A program made the position numbers and the translations under genes. A stretch of DNA of 64,000 nt from PALSA-505 sp036267135 (lineage in GTDB: Bacteria > Actinomycetota > Actinomycetes > Streptosporangiales > Streptosporangiaceae), in contig DATAWQ010000054.1 of NCBI GenBank assembly GCA_036267135.1, positions 1-64,000 of the forward strand, given 5' to 3'. The notes under the pieces were generated by a model. That model had not been told where the DNA came from. It made no database searches and saw nothing but the letters and a program-made list of their open reading frames with translations. Below are positions 9,601 to 16,854 of this stretch, piece by piece (position 1 is the first letter of the stretch; every line of letters starts with the position of its first letter).

Positions 9601-10056
9601 GCCGGGCTCTACCTGCCGGCCGGGCGGATCGACGGGCTGGAGATCAGCCAGTGGCGGCTGCGGGCCCGGCTCGTGGTGCTGTCCGCGTGTTATTCGGCGC
9701 GTCGGGCGATCAGCGGCCGGGGAGCCGCGGGCGCGCCGCAAGAAGCACCACAAGAAGAACCACAAGAAGAACCGCAGGAAGAGGAGTTGTTCGGGGACGA
9801 GGTGCTCGGGTTGCAGGCCTCGTTCTTCGCGGCGGGGGCTCGGGAGGTGCTGGGCGCGCTGTGGCCGGTGGCAGACGGTCAGGCGCGCACGCTTATGGTC
9901 GGCTTCCACCAGCACCTGAGTGCGGGGCTGACCACCGAGGCGGCGCTGCGGCAGGCCATGCTTGACGCGCGGGGAGCCGGCCTGCCGATGTATTACTGGG
10001 CTCCGTACAAGATTGTCCGGCTCGGGCCGGGAGGGGACCTTAGGGAGCGTTCATGA
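6691..10056 (+). CDS. CHAT-domain (caspase-like) protease with helical-repeat N-terminal region
   Basis: 1121 residues, GTG start with GGGG six bases ahead. The N-terminal two thirds are helical and TPR-like, interrupted by an Ala/Thr/Gly linker (residues ~390-430) and a probable coiled coil (~470-525, rich in Gln, Glu, Arg). Residues ~740-1115 form the CHAT domain: DEAVISYHWLSRGTLLAVTI, the strand HRLLHQLPFHAFGFDG, the catalytic histidine in HLVTHGD (His959) and the catalytic cysteine in LVVLSACYS (Cys1000), then the closing helices. An acidic PQEE repeat (residues 1016-1032) is inserted after the cysteine. CHAT proteases cut partner proteins when helical domains sense a trigger, as in known TPR-CHAT effectors. 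The next gene overlaps it by four bases. Protease class firm, target unknown. Confidence 0.88.
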   Translation: MSGVSEAVDDAVWERYRERVRTDSPMGRLVDQRRLIEELLAQAAELDARVTRVARGLAADDMRAFLDVLTMMRSSEFAAISGGMGTDYQEWFAGVARDMGAGKITLAQQPGIDRMASLLGLSVKGVAARQLDPVCPAPTEAVRTGPSAELLADAEPLFRRYAVAQPRVTAGIPDEALDTELTELRDRYLELRERQTDGSEDWRFVQWWCAAMTGSLARSAAIQRHTGVAVREFGQAAAQWDRIGESGQAADCLTRGAEAALAGGADVDEALAPLLRALGAPGTQAPATIGGVQILVRLAQIYLDVGDHFDAGARAEEAASTLAGLGFADPAAVGIDAAFAAWLEADPAEGMGALAANRTQARLSAVTEIWAWITRVRTGLAPGGTTPGHTANTARIDAAGTGAPGITPDGARAAGTDAAETAPGETANASGTGLLERLSELTGRLGEEAHRAAEALTGEAAALGLTPATGEEDRQALDRARQDVAARQAEMEAQDQELNRLQDEYAQTGDPAQLADLLARTVALEARVLDGHLTARGGTAATVSVLRSDLLVYLGRIDEAAEVLAGVKDRLLRDQGLADAERRSLLVTVIGRAAMAEGRRGDFGRMSELCGEGIAEVEHDRGKVNGPYLQDGYLRYRGHLYDWGVFAAHRIGDHESMLARSELAKARGVLGWAVTGAHNPAAGIPTAGRADEQRFHALTAALASGDGAGSGDSDRGAIVAERRALWDRLMTVRSRSLPKSVTPAFSVAALQSRLAPDEAVISYHWLSRGTLLAVTIDAGSLVAEKINLDEARRADLASLVADVGGITGEAPWLEREARRLGRLLLPTRGGELLAGKERLVISPHRLLHQLPFHAFGFDGAPLIERFAVSYVPNLTSLLLPATGGEAASVFALGVSSFADPRLVPLANAGLEASEVAGWYRRAGVPVTLLTDGDVTRARIDELRERGELGGFGVLHLVTHGDDVPVAAPFDAGLYLPAGRIDGLEISQWRLRARLVVLSACYSARRAISGRGAAGAPQEAPQEEPQEEPQEEELFGDEVLGLQASFFAAGAREVLGALWPVADGQARTLMVGFHQHLSAGLTTEAALRQAMLDARGAGLPMYYWAPYKIVRLGPGGDLRERS
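9736..9786 (+). repeat. PQEE-coding tandem repeat inside the CHAT domain
   Basis: Four consecutive 12-base units (CCACAAGAAGAA and variants) encode PQEA/PQEE repeats. The A-rich codons contrast with the GC-rich surroundings, suggesting recent expansion in a surface loop after the catalytic cysteine. Confidence 0.8.
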
Positions 10057-10442
10057 GCGATCAGATGCAGACCTTCGAGCTTGACTTCCATCTCGAAGCC
10101 GACGGCGGTTCGGCCGACCTGGCCGCGTCGGCCGACACGGTGCGGGAGAAGGTGTCGGCGCTGCCGGGCGTGGCCGAGGTCGGCGCGCGCGTCGCGGAGC
10201 CGGTACGGATGATCGACCCGGTCAGCGCCGCGGCCATCGTGCTGTCGGTCACGGCCGCGATCAAGAATGCCGGTGACCTGGTGCAGTCGCTCGACGACCT
10301 GGTGAACAACGTCAAGCAGCTGGCCAAGGACGCCGGGCTGCCGCACCTGTGGGTCTGGCTGCACCGCAAGAAGGTCAAGGTCGACGACCTCACCCCCGAC
10401 GACCTGCGGGAACTGGCGGCCGAGGCCACGTCGGCCGACTGA
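10053..10442 (+). CDS. Small protein resembling effector-associated constant component 1 (EACC1)
   Basis: 129 residues; the ATG overlaps the TGA of the CHAT gene (ATGA), so translation is coupled. The order of elements fits EACC1-type proteins: an opening strand (FELDFHLEADGG), a helix (LAASADTVREKVSALPGV), a strand after a proline-rich turn, a hydrophobic helix (PVSAAAIVLSVTAAIKNAG), a second helix, and closing strands (LWVWLHRKKVKVDDLTPDDL). EACC1 is a short domain that in actinobacteria accompanies proteases and other effectors of conflict systems as an invariant partner. The assignment rests on layout, size and context, not on a search. The downstream gene converges, six bases away. Confidence 0.55.
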   Translation: MSDQMQTFELDFHLEADGGSADLAASADTVREKVSALPGVAEVGARVAEPVRMIDPVSAAAIVLSVTAAIKNAGDLVQSLDDLVNNVKQLAKDAGLPHLWVWLHRKKVKVDDLTPDDLRELAAEATSAD

Positions 10443-10448
10443 CTGCGG

Positions 10449-10931
10449 TCAGTCCGTTATCTGGCGCTTCGCCGCCGCCCTGATGGCCTTGACGATCTTG
10501 CTGTAGCTGCTGCCGCGCAGGTCGTGCGGCACCCGCCAGACGTCGGCCGTGCCGAACAGGCCGAACACGCGCACGTGCACGAGCGGCGCGTCCGGGCGGA
10601 CCACGTCGCGGCCCCGGTCGGTGAGGTGGCCGAAGATGGACAGGCCCCGGACGTCCACGTCGACGCCTTCGGGCACGTAGACGTCGGCGTTGCCGAACAG
10701 GGCCAGCACGGTGACCGCGGTGCGCGGCTTGTCGATCGTGGCCTCGCGAAGGTCGAGGTCCAGGTCGCCGAATACGCTCGCCCCGAAGATCCAGCCCCGC
10801 AGCCGCAGCCGCCCCCGCCGCACCACGTGCGAGAACACCGCCATGCCGAACCGGGCCGGGCGCCGGCGTGACACGCTGGCCGCGGCCACTTCGGGCAGGT
10901 CCCGCTGGACGGTGACCAGGTCCGAGCCCAC
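10449..10931 (-). CDS. LiaF-like (cell-wall-active sensor) protein with a damaged 5' end
   Basis: 160 residues from a GTG. The body is the repetitive beta-rich LiaF C-terminal-like domain (FGASVFGDLDLDLREA, VTVLALFGNADVYVPEGV, HVRVFGLFGTADVWRV). Relatives carry an N-terminal DUF1707 domain; here only its last part (RVEAALRAK..DLVTVQRDLPE) is readable, running upstream of the GTG. A better-looking start with a GGGAG site lies at about 10985-10990 (MTEPGS, then a stop in another frame). The missing DUF1707 half and frame change suggest a deletion. The remaining domain may still be made from the GTG. Role: probably envelope-stress-related; uncertain. Confidence 0.65.
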   Translation of the reverse strand: MGSDLVTVQRDLPEVAAASVSRRRPARFGMAVFSHVVRRGRLRLRGWIFGASVFGDLDLDLREATIDKPRTAVTVLALFGNADVYVPEGVDVDVRGLSIFGHLTDRGRDVVRPDAPLVHVRVFGLFGTADVWRVPHDLRGSSYSKIVKAIRAAAKRQITD

Positions 10932-11223
10932 CTTCGCCCGCAGCGCGGCCTCGACCCGGTGCGTATCAGGAACCGGGCTCGGTCATCTGCACGGTAGGGG
11001 GCTCCCACCGCCGGACGGATTCAGGGCCGGCGCGGGGACGCGTGGACGCCCCCATCCGGGGACTTCGTTCCCTGGAGAATCAGGTTACCTTGACGGCCAG
11101 GGGTGACCGCCGGCCCACCGATAGGTCGCCGGCGTCGGCCCGGGGGCCACTGCCCGGGCGTTGGCCAGTTCGTCGCGGCGCGCGGCATGTTACGAAGCGG
11201 CCTGGGTGGGCAGGGGGACGGGC

Positions 11224-11760
11224 ATGGTTTTGCTAAGAGGTCTCGCGCGACCGATGCTGGCGTCGATCTTCGTCGTCCAAGGCTGGGACACCATGCGGCA
11301 GCCCGAACGGGTGGCCCCGCTGGCCGAGCCGGTGGTGCGGCCCATCACCGAACGCGTGTCCGCGCTGCCCGACCAGACCGAGCAACTGGTCCGGATCAAC
11401 GGCGCCGTCCAGGTCGTGGCCGGGTCGATGCTGGCGATGGGCCGGTTCCCCCGGCTGTCCGCGCTCGCGCTGGCGATCACCCTGGTGCCGACCACGCTGG
11501 CCGGGCACCGGTACTGGGAGACCGAGGACAAGCAGGAACGCGCCCAGCAGCGGATCCACTTCCTCAAGAACGCCTCCATGCTCGGTGGCTTGCTGATCGC
11601 CGCGGCCGACACGGCCGGGAACCCGTCGCTGGCCTGGCGGAGCCGCGACGCGGCCAGGTCCGCGCGCCACGACGTGAAGCTGGCCACCAAAACGGCCAAG
11701 GTGTCCGGCAAGACCGCCGCCAAGGCGGCCCGGACCCGCGGCGCCCTGCCCGTGGGCTGA
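11224..11760 (+). CDS. DoxX family membrane protein
   Basis: 178 residues from the ATG at 11224, preceded by an AGGGGGAC ribosome site. The DoxX pattern is visible: ARPMLASIFVVQGWDTMRQP at the start, a proline-containing loop, then hydrophobic segments around INGAVQVVAGSMLAMGRFP and LSALALAITLVPTTLAGHRYW, and NASMLGGLLIAAADT. DoxX proteins are four-helix inner-membrane proteins, often linked to thiol and redox stress. The C-terminal ~45 residues are Lys/Ala-rich and cytoplasmic, an extension seen in actinobacterial members. It stands alone. Confidence 0.88.
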   Translation: MVLLRGLARPMLASIFVVQGWDTMRQPERVAPLAEPVVRPITERVSALPDQTEQLVRINGAVQVVAGSMLAMGRFPRLSALALAITLVPTTLAGHRYWETEDKQERAQQRIHFLKNASMLGGLLIAAADTAGNPSLAWRSRDAARSARHDVKLATKTAKVSGKTAAKAARTRGALPVG

Positions 11761-11905
11761 CCGCCACTAGGCTGACCGTCGATGGTTGACCGCCGGTGCG
11801 GGCGTCCGTGAGTGGCCCGGTGGCCTGTGTGTGAGCGCCGTGATCCTGGCGCATGCCCGGGGATGATTCGCTAGGCTGCCGACGGGATCCCAGCGGGAGG
11901 CTTGC

Positions 11906-12583
11906 GTGGGTGGTGGCTCGACACCTGGCCGGAGCGCGGGTGCCGCGGCACCACTCCGGGCTGATCATGAGAGCAGATCCCTTCCGCCGCTGCCGGAGAC
12001 GTCCGGTGGCTGGGCCACAGTGCTGGCCGACCCGCCCTGGCGGTTCACCAACCGGACCGGCAAGGTGGCGCCCGAGCACCGCCGCCTCGACCGCTACGAC
12101 ACGATGACTCACGCGGGCATCTGCGGGCTGCCCGTGGCCGACGTGGTGGCCGCCAACTCCCATCTGTACCTGTGGGTGCCGAACGCGCTGTTGCCCGAGG
12201 GACTGCAGGTGATGGAGGCCTGGGGCTATCGCTACGTGTCCAACCTGGTCTGGGCCAAGCGCCGCATCGACGGGGGCCCGGACGGGCGCGGAGTTGGCTT
12301 CTACTTCCGCAACGTCACCGAACTGATCCTGTTCGGCGTGCGCGGGTCGATGCGCACATTGCCGCCCGGCAGGCGCCAGGTGAACATTATCGAGACGCGC
12401 AAACGTGAGCATTCCCGCAAACCGGACGAAACATATGAGATCATCGAGGCTTGTAGCCCCGCGCCGTACCTCGAACTGTTTGCCCGCTACCCCCGCAAGG
12501 GCTGGTCAGCATGGGGTGACGAGGCCGCAGCCGATGTGACGCCGCGCGGACGGCAGTTTCCGGCCTATAGGCGGAAACTGTGA
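11906..12583 (+). CDS. MT-A70 family adenine methyltransferase
   Basis: 225 residues, GTG start with GGGAGG five bases ahead. The catalytic DPPW motif lies near the N-terminus (ATVLADPPWRF), followed by the family blocks NSHLYLWVPNALLPEG, YVSNLVWAKRR, GFYFRNVTELILFGVRG, and the closing region REHSRKPDETYEIIE..SPAPYLELFAR. These enzymes transfer methyl from SAM to the N6 of adenine in DNA or RNA. No restriction endonuclease lies beside it, so it is solitary: an orphan modification enzyme or a remnant from phage or an R-M island. A small HTH gene follows 39 bases later. Confidence 0.9.
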   Translation: MGGGSTPGRSAGAAAPLRADHESRSLPPLPETSGGWATVLADPPWRFTNRTGKVAPEHRRLDRYDTMTHAGICGLPVADVVAANSHLYLWVPNALLPEGLQVMEAWGYRYVSNLVWAKRRIDGGPDGRGVGFYFRNVTELILFGVRGSMRTLPPGRRQVNIIETRKREHSRKPDETYEIIEACSPAPYLELFARYPRKGWSAWGDEAAADVTPRGRQFPAYRRKL

Positions 12584-12622
12584 CAACTGGTGTCATCTGA
12601 GGCTGGAGAGGCAATATTCACG

Positions 12623-12847
12623 ATGGCCAAGGTGCCGAGTCTGCCCCGCGGCAAGCGCCTGCGGGGCAAGGAGCGCTCCGACGTAGCCGCGGAGCTGCTG
12701 CGCCGTTACAACAGCGGCAGAAGCATCCGGGAAATTTGTGGCGAGACCGGTTACAGCATTGGACGAGTCAGGAGATTGCTCGAAGAGGCGGGCGTCTCGT
12801 TCCGGCGGCGAGGCGGAGCATCCCGGGGCAAAAGCGTCAAGACGTGA
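12623..12847 (+). CDS. Small helix-turn-helix protein
   Basis: 74 residues from the ATG at 12623, chosen because relatives begin with this PSLPRGKRLRGKER block; a GTG 33 bases upstream is also possible. A compact HTH follows (SIREICGETGYSIGRVRRLLEEAGVSFR), with a glycine- and lysine-rich basic tail. This type of short HTH protein is common in actinomycetes and is probably a DNA-binding regulator, targets unknown. It may be co-transcribed with the methyltransferase. Confidence 0.8.
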   Translation: MAKVPSLPRGKRLRGKERSDVAAELLRRYNSGRSIREICGETGYSIGRVRRLLEEAGVSFRRRGGASRGKSVKT

Positions 12848-12859
12848 CCGACTGGTTAC

Positions 12860-12886
12860 GCTCACCGCCGGCCTAGCGGAGTGAGC
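12860..12886. terminator. Possible weak terminator hairpin
   Basis: GCTCAC and GTGAGC arms around a GC-rich loop, 13 bases after the HTH gene stop and before the LacI operator. Imperfect stem, no U run. Confidence 0.35.
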
Positions 12887-12900
12887 ACGAGCAGTTAGGA

Positions 12901-12914
12901 TGTTAACGGTAACA
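12901..12914. promoter_or_regulatory. LacI-type operator upstream of the regulator gene
   Basis: TGTTAACGGTAACA is a perfect inverted repeat (TGTTA-ACGG-TAACA) about 93 bases before the regulator ATG. A related site lies at the start of araB. LacI-family proteins bind such even-length palindromes, so autoregulation is likely. Confidence 0.6.
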
Positions 12915-13007
12915 ATTGTGTCGGCCGTGACCTTTGTACACGGGTTGACAGGCCGGTGAGATGGGGCATCGCGAGGGCCGGCACCCTTGCGGTGCCACAT
13001 TCATCGG

Positions 13008-14348
13008 ATGACTGCGACGCGGGGCACGGGCAGACGGCGAGCCGGGAACGTGGCTCAGCCGAGCGGTGAAGTCGCCGAGACGTCGGCGTGGGAGGGCGAG
13101 TTGGGATCCGCGGCGAGCGACCCGGCGATACGTGAGGCGGGCCCAGGTCAGACGTCCCGCCGCGCTGGACGGCGCAGAACCACGCCCCCAGCGACTCCCC
13201 AAGCCCCTCCAGCCACCCAGGCCACTCCAGCTCCCCAAGTCACCCAAGACCCCCAGGCCCCTCAAGCCACCCAAGACCCTCAGGCCGTCGGCCCTGCCGC
13301 TGGCTCGGTCCCCGACGCTAGCATCGGGCCGGCCCGGCCGCCGGTGATGGCGGACGTGGCCAAGCTGGCGGGGGTCTCGCACCAGACCGTTTCCCGTGTG
13401 CTCAACGACCACCCGAACGTCCGGCCGCAGACCAGGGACCGGGTGCTCGCCGTCATCAGACAGCTCGCCTACCGGCCGAACGCGGCGGCCCGCACGCTGG
13501 TCACCCGCCGCACCCGCACCCTGGGCGTGATCTGCATCGACGGCACGCTCTACGGGCCGGCCTCGATGCTCTACGGGATCGAGCAGGCGGCCAGGCACTC
13601 CTATTTCGTGGCCATCGCCAGCCTGCCCGCGCTCAACCGCCGCTCCATGCTCGGCGCCATCGACAGGTTCCTGGGCCAGGCGGTCGAGGGGATCATCGTG
13701 ATCGCCCCGCAGACCACCGCGGTGGCCGCGCTCAACCACGTGCCCGCCGAAGTCCCCCTGGTCGCCGTCGGCTGCGGCACACACGCATCGCTCGCTTCCG
13801 TCGCCATCGACAACGCCGGCGGCGCGGCCCTCGCCACCAGGTACATGCTCGACCTTGGCCACAAGACCGTGCACCACCTGGCGGGGCTGCATTCCTGGCT
13901 GGACGCGCGGGAGCGCATCGACGGCTGGCGGCAGGAACTGACGGCGGCCGGAGCACCGGAGCCTGCCATGCTGTCCGGCGACTGGACCGCGGCTTCCGGT
14001 TACCGGGTGGGCCACGAGCTGGCTACGATGCCCGAGGTCACCGCCGTGTTCTGCGCGAACGACCAGATGGCACTCGGCCTGCTGCGCGCGCTGTCCGAAC
14101 AGGGTCGCCGGGTCCCCGGGGACATCAGCGTGATCGGCTTCGACGACATACCCGAGTCGGCCTATTTCCTGCCGCCGCTGACCACGGTGCGGCAGGATTT
14201 TGGCGAGCTCGGCAGGCGGGCCCTGGACCGGCTGCTGTGCCGGATCGCCGACGCACAGCGCGGCACGCACAGCGACGGGCGGGGGCCGTGGGTCCCCATC
14301 GCACCGGAGCTCGTGGTCCGGTCGAGCACGGCCAGGCCCGGCGGCTGA
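13008..14348 (+). CDS. LacI-family transcriptional regulator of the arabinose locus, with long N-terminal extension
   Basis: 446 residues from the ATG at 13008. Residues ~113-167 hold the LacI HTH (MADVAKLAGVSHQTVSRVLN, then RDRVLAVIRQLAYRPNAAART). The rest is a periplasmic-binding-protein-like effector domain (TLGVICIDGTLYGPASMLYG, VFCANDQMALGLLRAL, ISVIGFDDIPESAYF, LTTVRQDF). Normal LacI proteins start directly with the HTH at ~335-340 residues. Here ~110 residues of Pro/Ala/Gln/Thr-rich sequence precede it. An ATG at 13346 would give a normal-length protein but lacks a clear ribosome site, as does 13008. Its position before araB and the shared operators suggest it controls arabinose use. 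Confidence 0.88.
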   Translation: MTATRGTGRRRAGNVAQPSGEVAETSAWEGELGSAASDPAIREAGPGQTSRRAGRRRTTPPATPQAPPATQATPAPQVTQDPQAPQATQDPQAVGPAAGSVPDASIGPARPPVMADVAKLAGVSHQTVSRVLNDHPNVRPQTRDRVLAVIRQLAYRPNAAARTLVTRRTRTLGVICIDGTLYGPASMLYGIEQAARHSYFVAIASLPALNRRSMLGAIDRFLGQAVEGIIVIAPQTTAVAALNHVPAEVPLVAVGCGTHASLASVAIDNAGGAALATRYMLDLGHKTVHHLAGLHSWLDARERIDGWRQELTAAGAPEPAMLSGDWTAASGYRVGHELATMPEVTAVFCANDQMALGLLRALSEQGRRVPGDISVIGFDDIPESAYFLPPLTTVRQDFGELGRRALDRLLCRIADAQRGTHSDGRGPWVPIAPELVVRSSTARPGG

Positions 14349-14388
14349 CACCCGGCAACAACGTGCCCGGAAGGGAGCAAAACGCCAG

Positions 14389-16125
14389 ATGGCAGATGTT
14401 AGCGCTCACAATCGGGGGAATGGCGCCGCCGAGGGCAGCGGCCGCCCCCTCGCGGACGGCGACCGGTACGTCGTCGGAGTGGACTTCGGAACGCTGTCGG
14501 CGCGGGCGCTCGTGGTGCGGGTCACCGACGGAACCCCGGCCGGCACCGCCATCCACGAGTACCGCCACCAGGTGATGGACGCCGAACTCGCCGCCACCGG
14601 CGAAGCGCTCCCCCCGGACTGGGCGCTGCAGGACCCGGAAGACTACCGCGACGCCCTCCGGCACACGGTCCCCGCCGCTCTCGAAGACGCCGGTGTCGAC
14701 CCGGCCCAGGTCGTCGGCATCGCCACCGACTTCACCGCGAGCACCGTACTGCCCACGCTCACCGACGGCACCCCGCTCTGCCAGCTCGACGACCTGCGCG
14801 ACGACAAGCACGCCTACGTCAAGCTCTGGAAGCACCACGCCGCCCAGGCGCACGCGGACCGGATCAACGACCTGGCCCGCGAGCGCGGCGAGTCGTGGCT
14901 GCCCCGCTACGGCGGGAAGATCTCCTCTGAATGGCAGTTCGCCAAGGCCCTGCAACTCCTGGACGAAGCACCCGAGGTCTACGACCGGGCCGAGCGCTGG
15001 ATCGAGGCCGCGGACTGGATCATCTGGCAGCTCACCGGGCACGAGACCCGCAACGCCTGCACGGCCGGGTACAAAGGCATCAGGCAGGACGGTGCTTACC
15101 CGTCCCGCGACTTCCTGGCCGCGCTCGACCCCAGGTTCGCGGGCTTCGCCGCGGACAAGCTCGAGCACCCGATCACCGACCTGGGCAGCAAGGCAGGCCA
15201 GCTCAGCGCGCAGGCGGCCGCCTGGACCAGCCTGCCCGAGGGCATCGCGGTCGCCGTCGGCAACGTGGACGCGCACGTCACCGCGCCCGCGGCCGGGGCC
15301 ATCGCCCCTGGTCAGATGGTCGCCATCACCGGCACTTCCACCTGCCACGTGATGAATTCCGATGCCCTGGCCGAGGTACCTGGCATGTGCGGCGTGGTGG
15401 ACGGCGGCATCGTGGCCGGACTGTGGGGTTACGAGGCCGGCCAGAGCGGCGTGGGTGACATCTTCGCGGCGTTCACCAGTCACAGCGTGCCCACCAAGTA
15501 CTTCGACGAGGCGCGCCAGCGCGGCGTTTCCGTGCACGACGTGCTGTCCGCGCACGCGGCCAGCCAGCCAGCCGGCGCGCACGGCTTGATCGCGCTGGAC
15601 TGGGCCAACGGCAACCGGTCGGTGCTGGTCGATCACCACCTGTCCGGCGCGATCGTGGGGCTGACGCTAGCCAGCACCGCGCCCGAGATCTACCGCGCCC
15701 TGGTCGAGGCGACCGCCTTCGGCACCCGGGTGATCATCGACGCGTTCACCTCGGCCGGCGTCGACGTGGGCGAGCTGACCATGGCCGGCGGCCTGCTCAA
15801 GAACGAGCTGTTCATGCAGGTCTACGCCGACGTCATGCGCCGCCCGCTGTGCGTGATCGGCACCGATCAGGGACCGGCGCTCGGCTCAGCCATCCACGCC
15901 GCCGTGGCCGCCGGCGCCTACCCGGACGTGCCCACAGCGGCCGCCGCCATGGGCACCCTGCACCGCGACGTATACCGCCCCGACCCGGCCAGCGCCGACG
16001 TCTACGACGAGCTCTACACCGAGTACATCCGCCTGCACGACTACTTCGGCCGCGGCGAGAACCAGGTCATGCACCGCCTCCGCGCCCTCCGCGACCGCAC
16101 CCTCACCGAAAGGACCACCCCTTGA
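14389..16125 (+). CDS. araB: Ribulokinase
   Basis: 578 residues from the ATG at 14389. FGGY-family kinase that phosphorylates L-ribulose with ATP in L-arabinose catabolism. Visible blocks: YVVGVDFGTLSARALVV (N-terminal phosphate-binding), GIATDFTASTVLPTL, KLWKHHAAQ, GGKISSEWQFAKAL, NVDAHVTAPAAGA, ITGTSTCHVM, the long VEATAFGTRVIIDAF, and GGLLKNELFMQVYADVMRRP with DQGPALGSAIHA. Length and block order match AraB rather than xylulokinase. A LacI-type operator overlaps the first codons. The araD and araA-like genes follow after a 730-base repeat-rich gap. Confidence 0.93.
   Translation: MADVSAHNRGNGAAEGSGRPLADGDRYVVGVDFGTLSARALVVRVTDGTPAGTAIHEYRHQVMDAELAATGEALPPDWALQDPEDYRDALRHTVPAALEDAGVDPAQVVGIATDFTASTVLPTLTDGTPLCQLDDLRDDKHAYVKLWKHHAAQAHADRINDLARERGESWLPRYGGKISSEWQFAKALQLLDEAPEVYDRAERWIEAADWIIWQLTGHETRNACTAGYKGIRQDGAYPSRDFLAALDPRFAGFAADKLEHPITDLGSKAGQLSAQAAAWTSLPEGIAVAVGNVDAHVTAPAAGAIAPGQMVAITGTSTCHVMNSDALAEVPGMCGVVDGGIVAGLWGYEAGQSGVGDIFAAFTSHSVPTKYFDEARQRGVSVHDVLSAHAASQPAGAHGLIALDWANGNRSVLVDHHLSGAIVGLTLASTAPEIYRALVEATAFGTRVIIDAFTSAGVDVGELTMAGGLLKNELFMQVYADVMRRPLCVIGTDQGPALGSAIHAAVAAGAYPDVPTAAAAMGTLHRDVYRPDPASADVYDELYTEYIRLHDYFGRGENQVMHRLRALRDRTLTERTTP
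14397..14410. promoter_or_regulatory. LacI-type operator overlapping the araB start
   Basis: TGTTAGCGCTCACA differs by one base from the perfect palindrome TGTTAGCGCTAACA, the usual LacI-family consensus. It covers codons 3-8 of araB, so repressor binding could block early elongation. It matches the site before the regulator gene in its outer half-sites. Confidence 0.6.
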
Positions 16126-16854
16126 CCCCCACCCCACCCCGCCACACTCACTCACCCAGGCCCCGGAATACCACTCGGGCGCAGCCCCGTCCGCCCCGTA
16201 CGGCCCCGCTCGTCCCAACCCCGTACGGCCCTGTTCGTCCCGACCCCGTCCGGCGCGGCTTAGCACGCGCTACGACCAGAAATGTGTCTGCTATGTCCCT
16301 GTTCGCACCCCCACAACGCGTGCTAGGCGGGAAATGATCATGGAATCTAGCGGATTTGGGTTACGGGGCGGATCCGGCCCGGGATGGGATGGGAGGGGAC
16401 GTGGTGGTGAAAGTGATGAGTGGTGGAGTGTTGGAGAGAGTGCTGGGGCGTGAAGTGGTGATGGAAGTGACAGGTGATAGTGAGAGTGACGGGTGGTGGA
16501 GTGTTGGAGAGATCGCTGGGGTGATGACCGCGGGAGGCGCGCGGCCGAGGGCCGCCAACTCACTTTTCCCGCACTGCGACTCACTTTTCCCACGCTGCGA
16601 CAAAAAACGCGCCCGAAATATACCCTTTCAACCCCCACAGCACGGGAAGAGTGGAAACGATCATGGGAACTGGTGGAGGTGGGACAGGTGAGCACGGATA
16701 TGGGGCCGGAACGCGAGCCCGGAGGGAATGCTGCTGCGATGCCTGGGGGAAGCGTAGGGCTGGTGGGGGGCGACGTGGGGAGAGGACGGCCGGACGGTGA
16801 GCGCCCGGACGGTGAGCGCTCGGACGGTGAGCGCCCGGAGGGAGTGGTGGTGCG
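16126..16854. repeat. Repeat-rich araB-araD intergenic region
   Basis: Mostly short direct and inverted repeats. They include TAGCACGCG (16261-16269) with its reverse complement at 16317-16325; a copy of a dispersed CGGGAA..GATCATGGAATCT element (16327-16347) and another near 16643-16669; a 19-bp direct repeat (16421-16439 and 16494-16512); a head-to-tail 21-bp pair containing CTCACTTTTCCC (16558-16578, 16579-16599); and a 15-bp CGGACGGTGAGCGCC tandem (about 16790-16843). The araD start region is partly duplicated at 16521-16552. No gene seen. Confidence 0.75.

Noticed and set aside
14330..14395. Riboswitch or attenuator before araB
   Set aside because: The 40-base gap is too short and shows only a ribosome site and the operator.
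16361..16603. Small minus-strand protein in the araB-araD gap
   Set aside because: Ser/Thr/Pro-rich frame generated by the repeats, no ribosome site.
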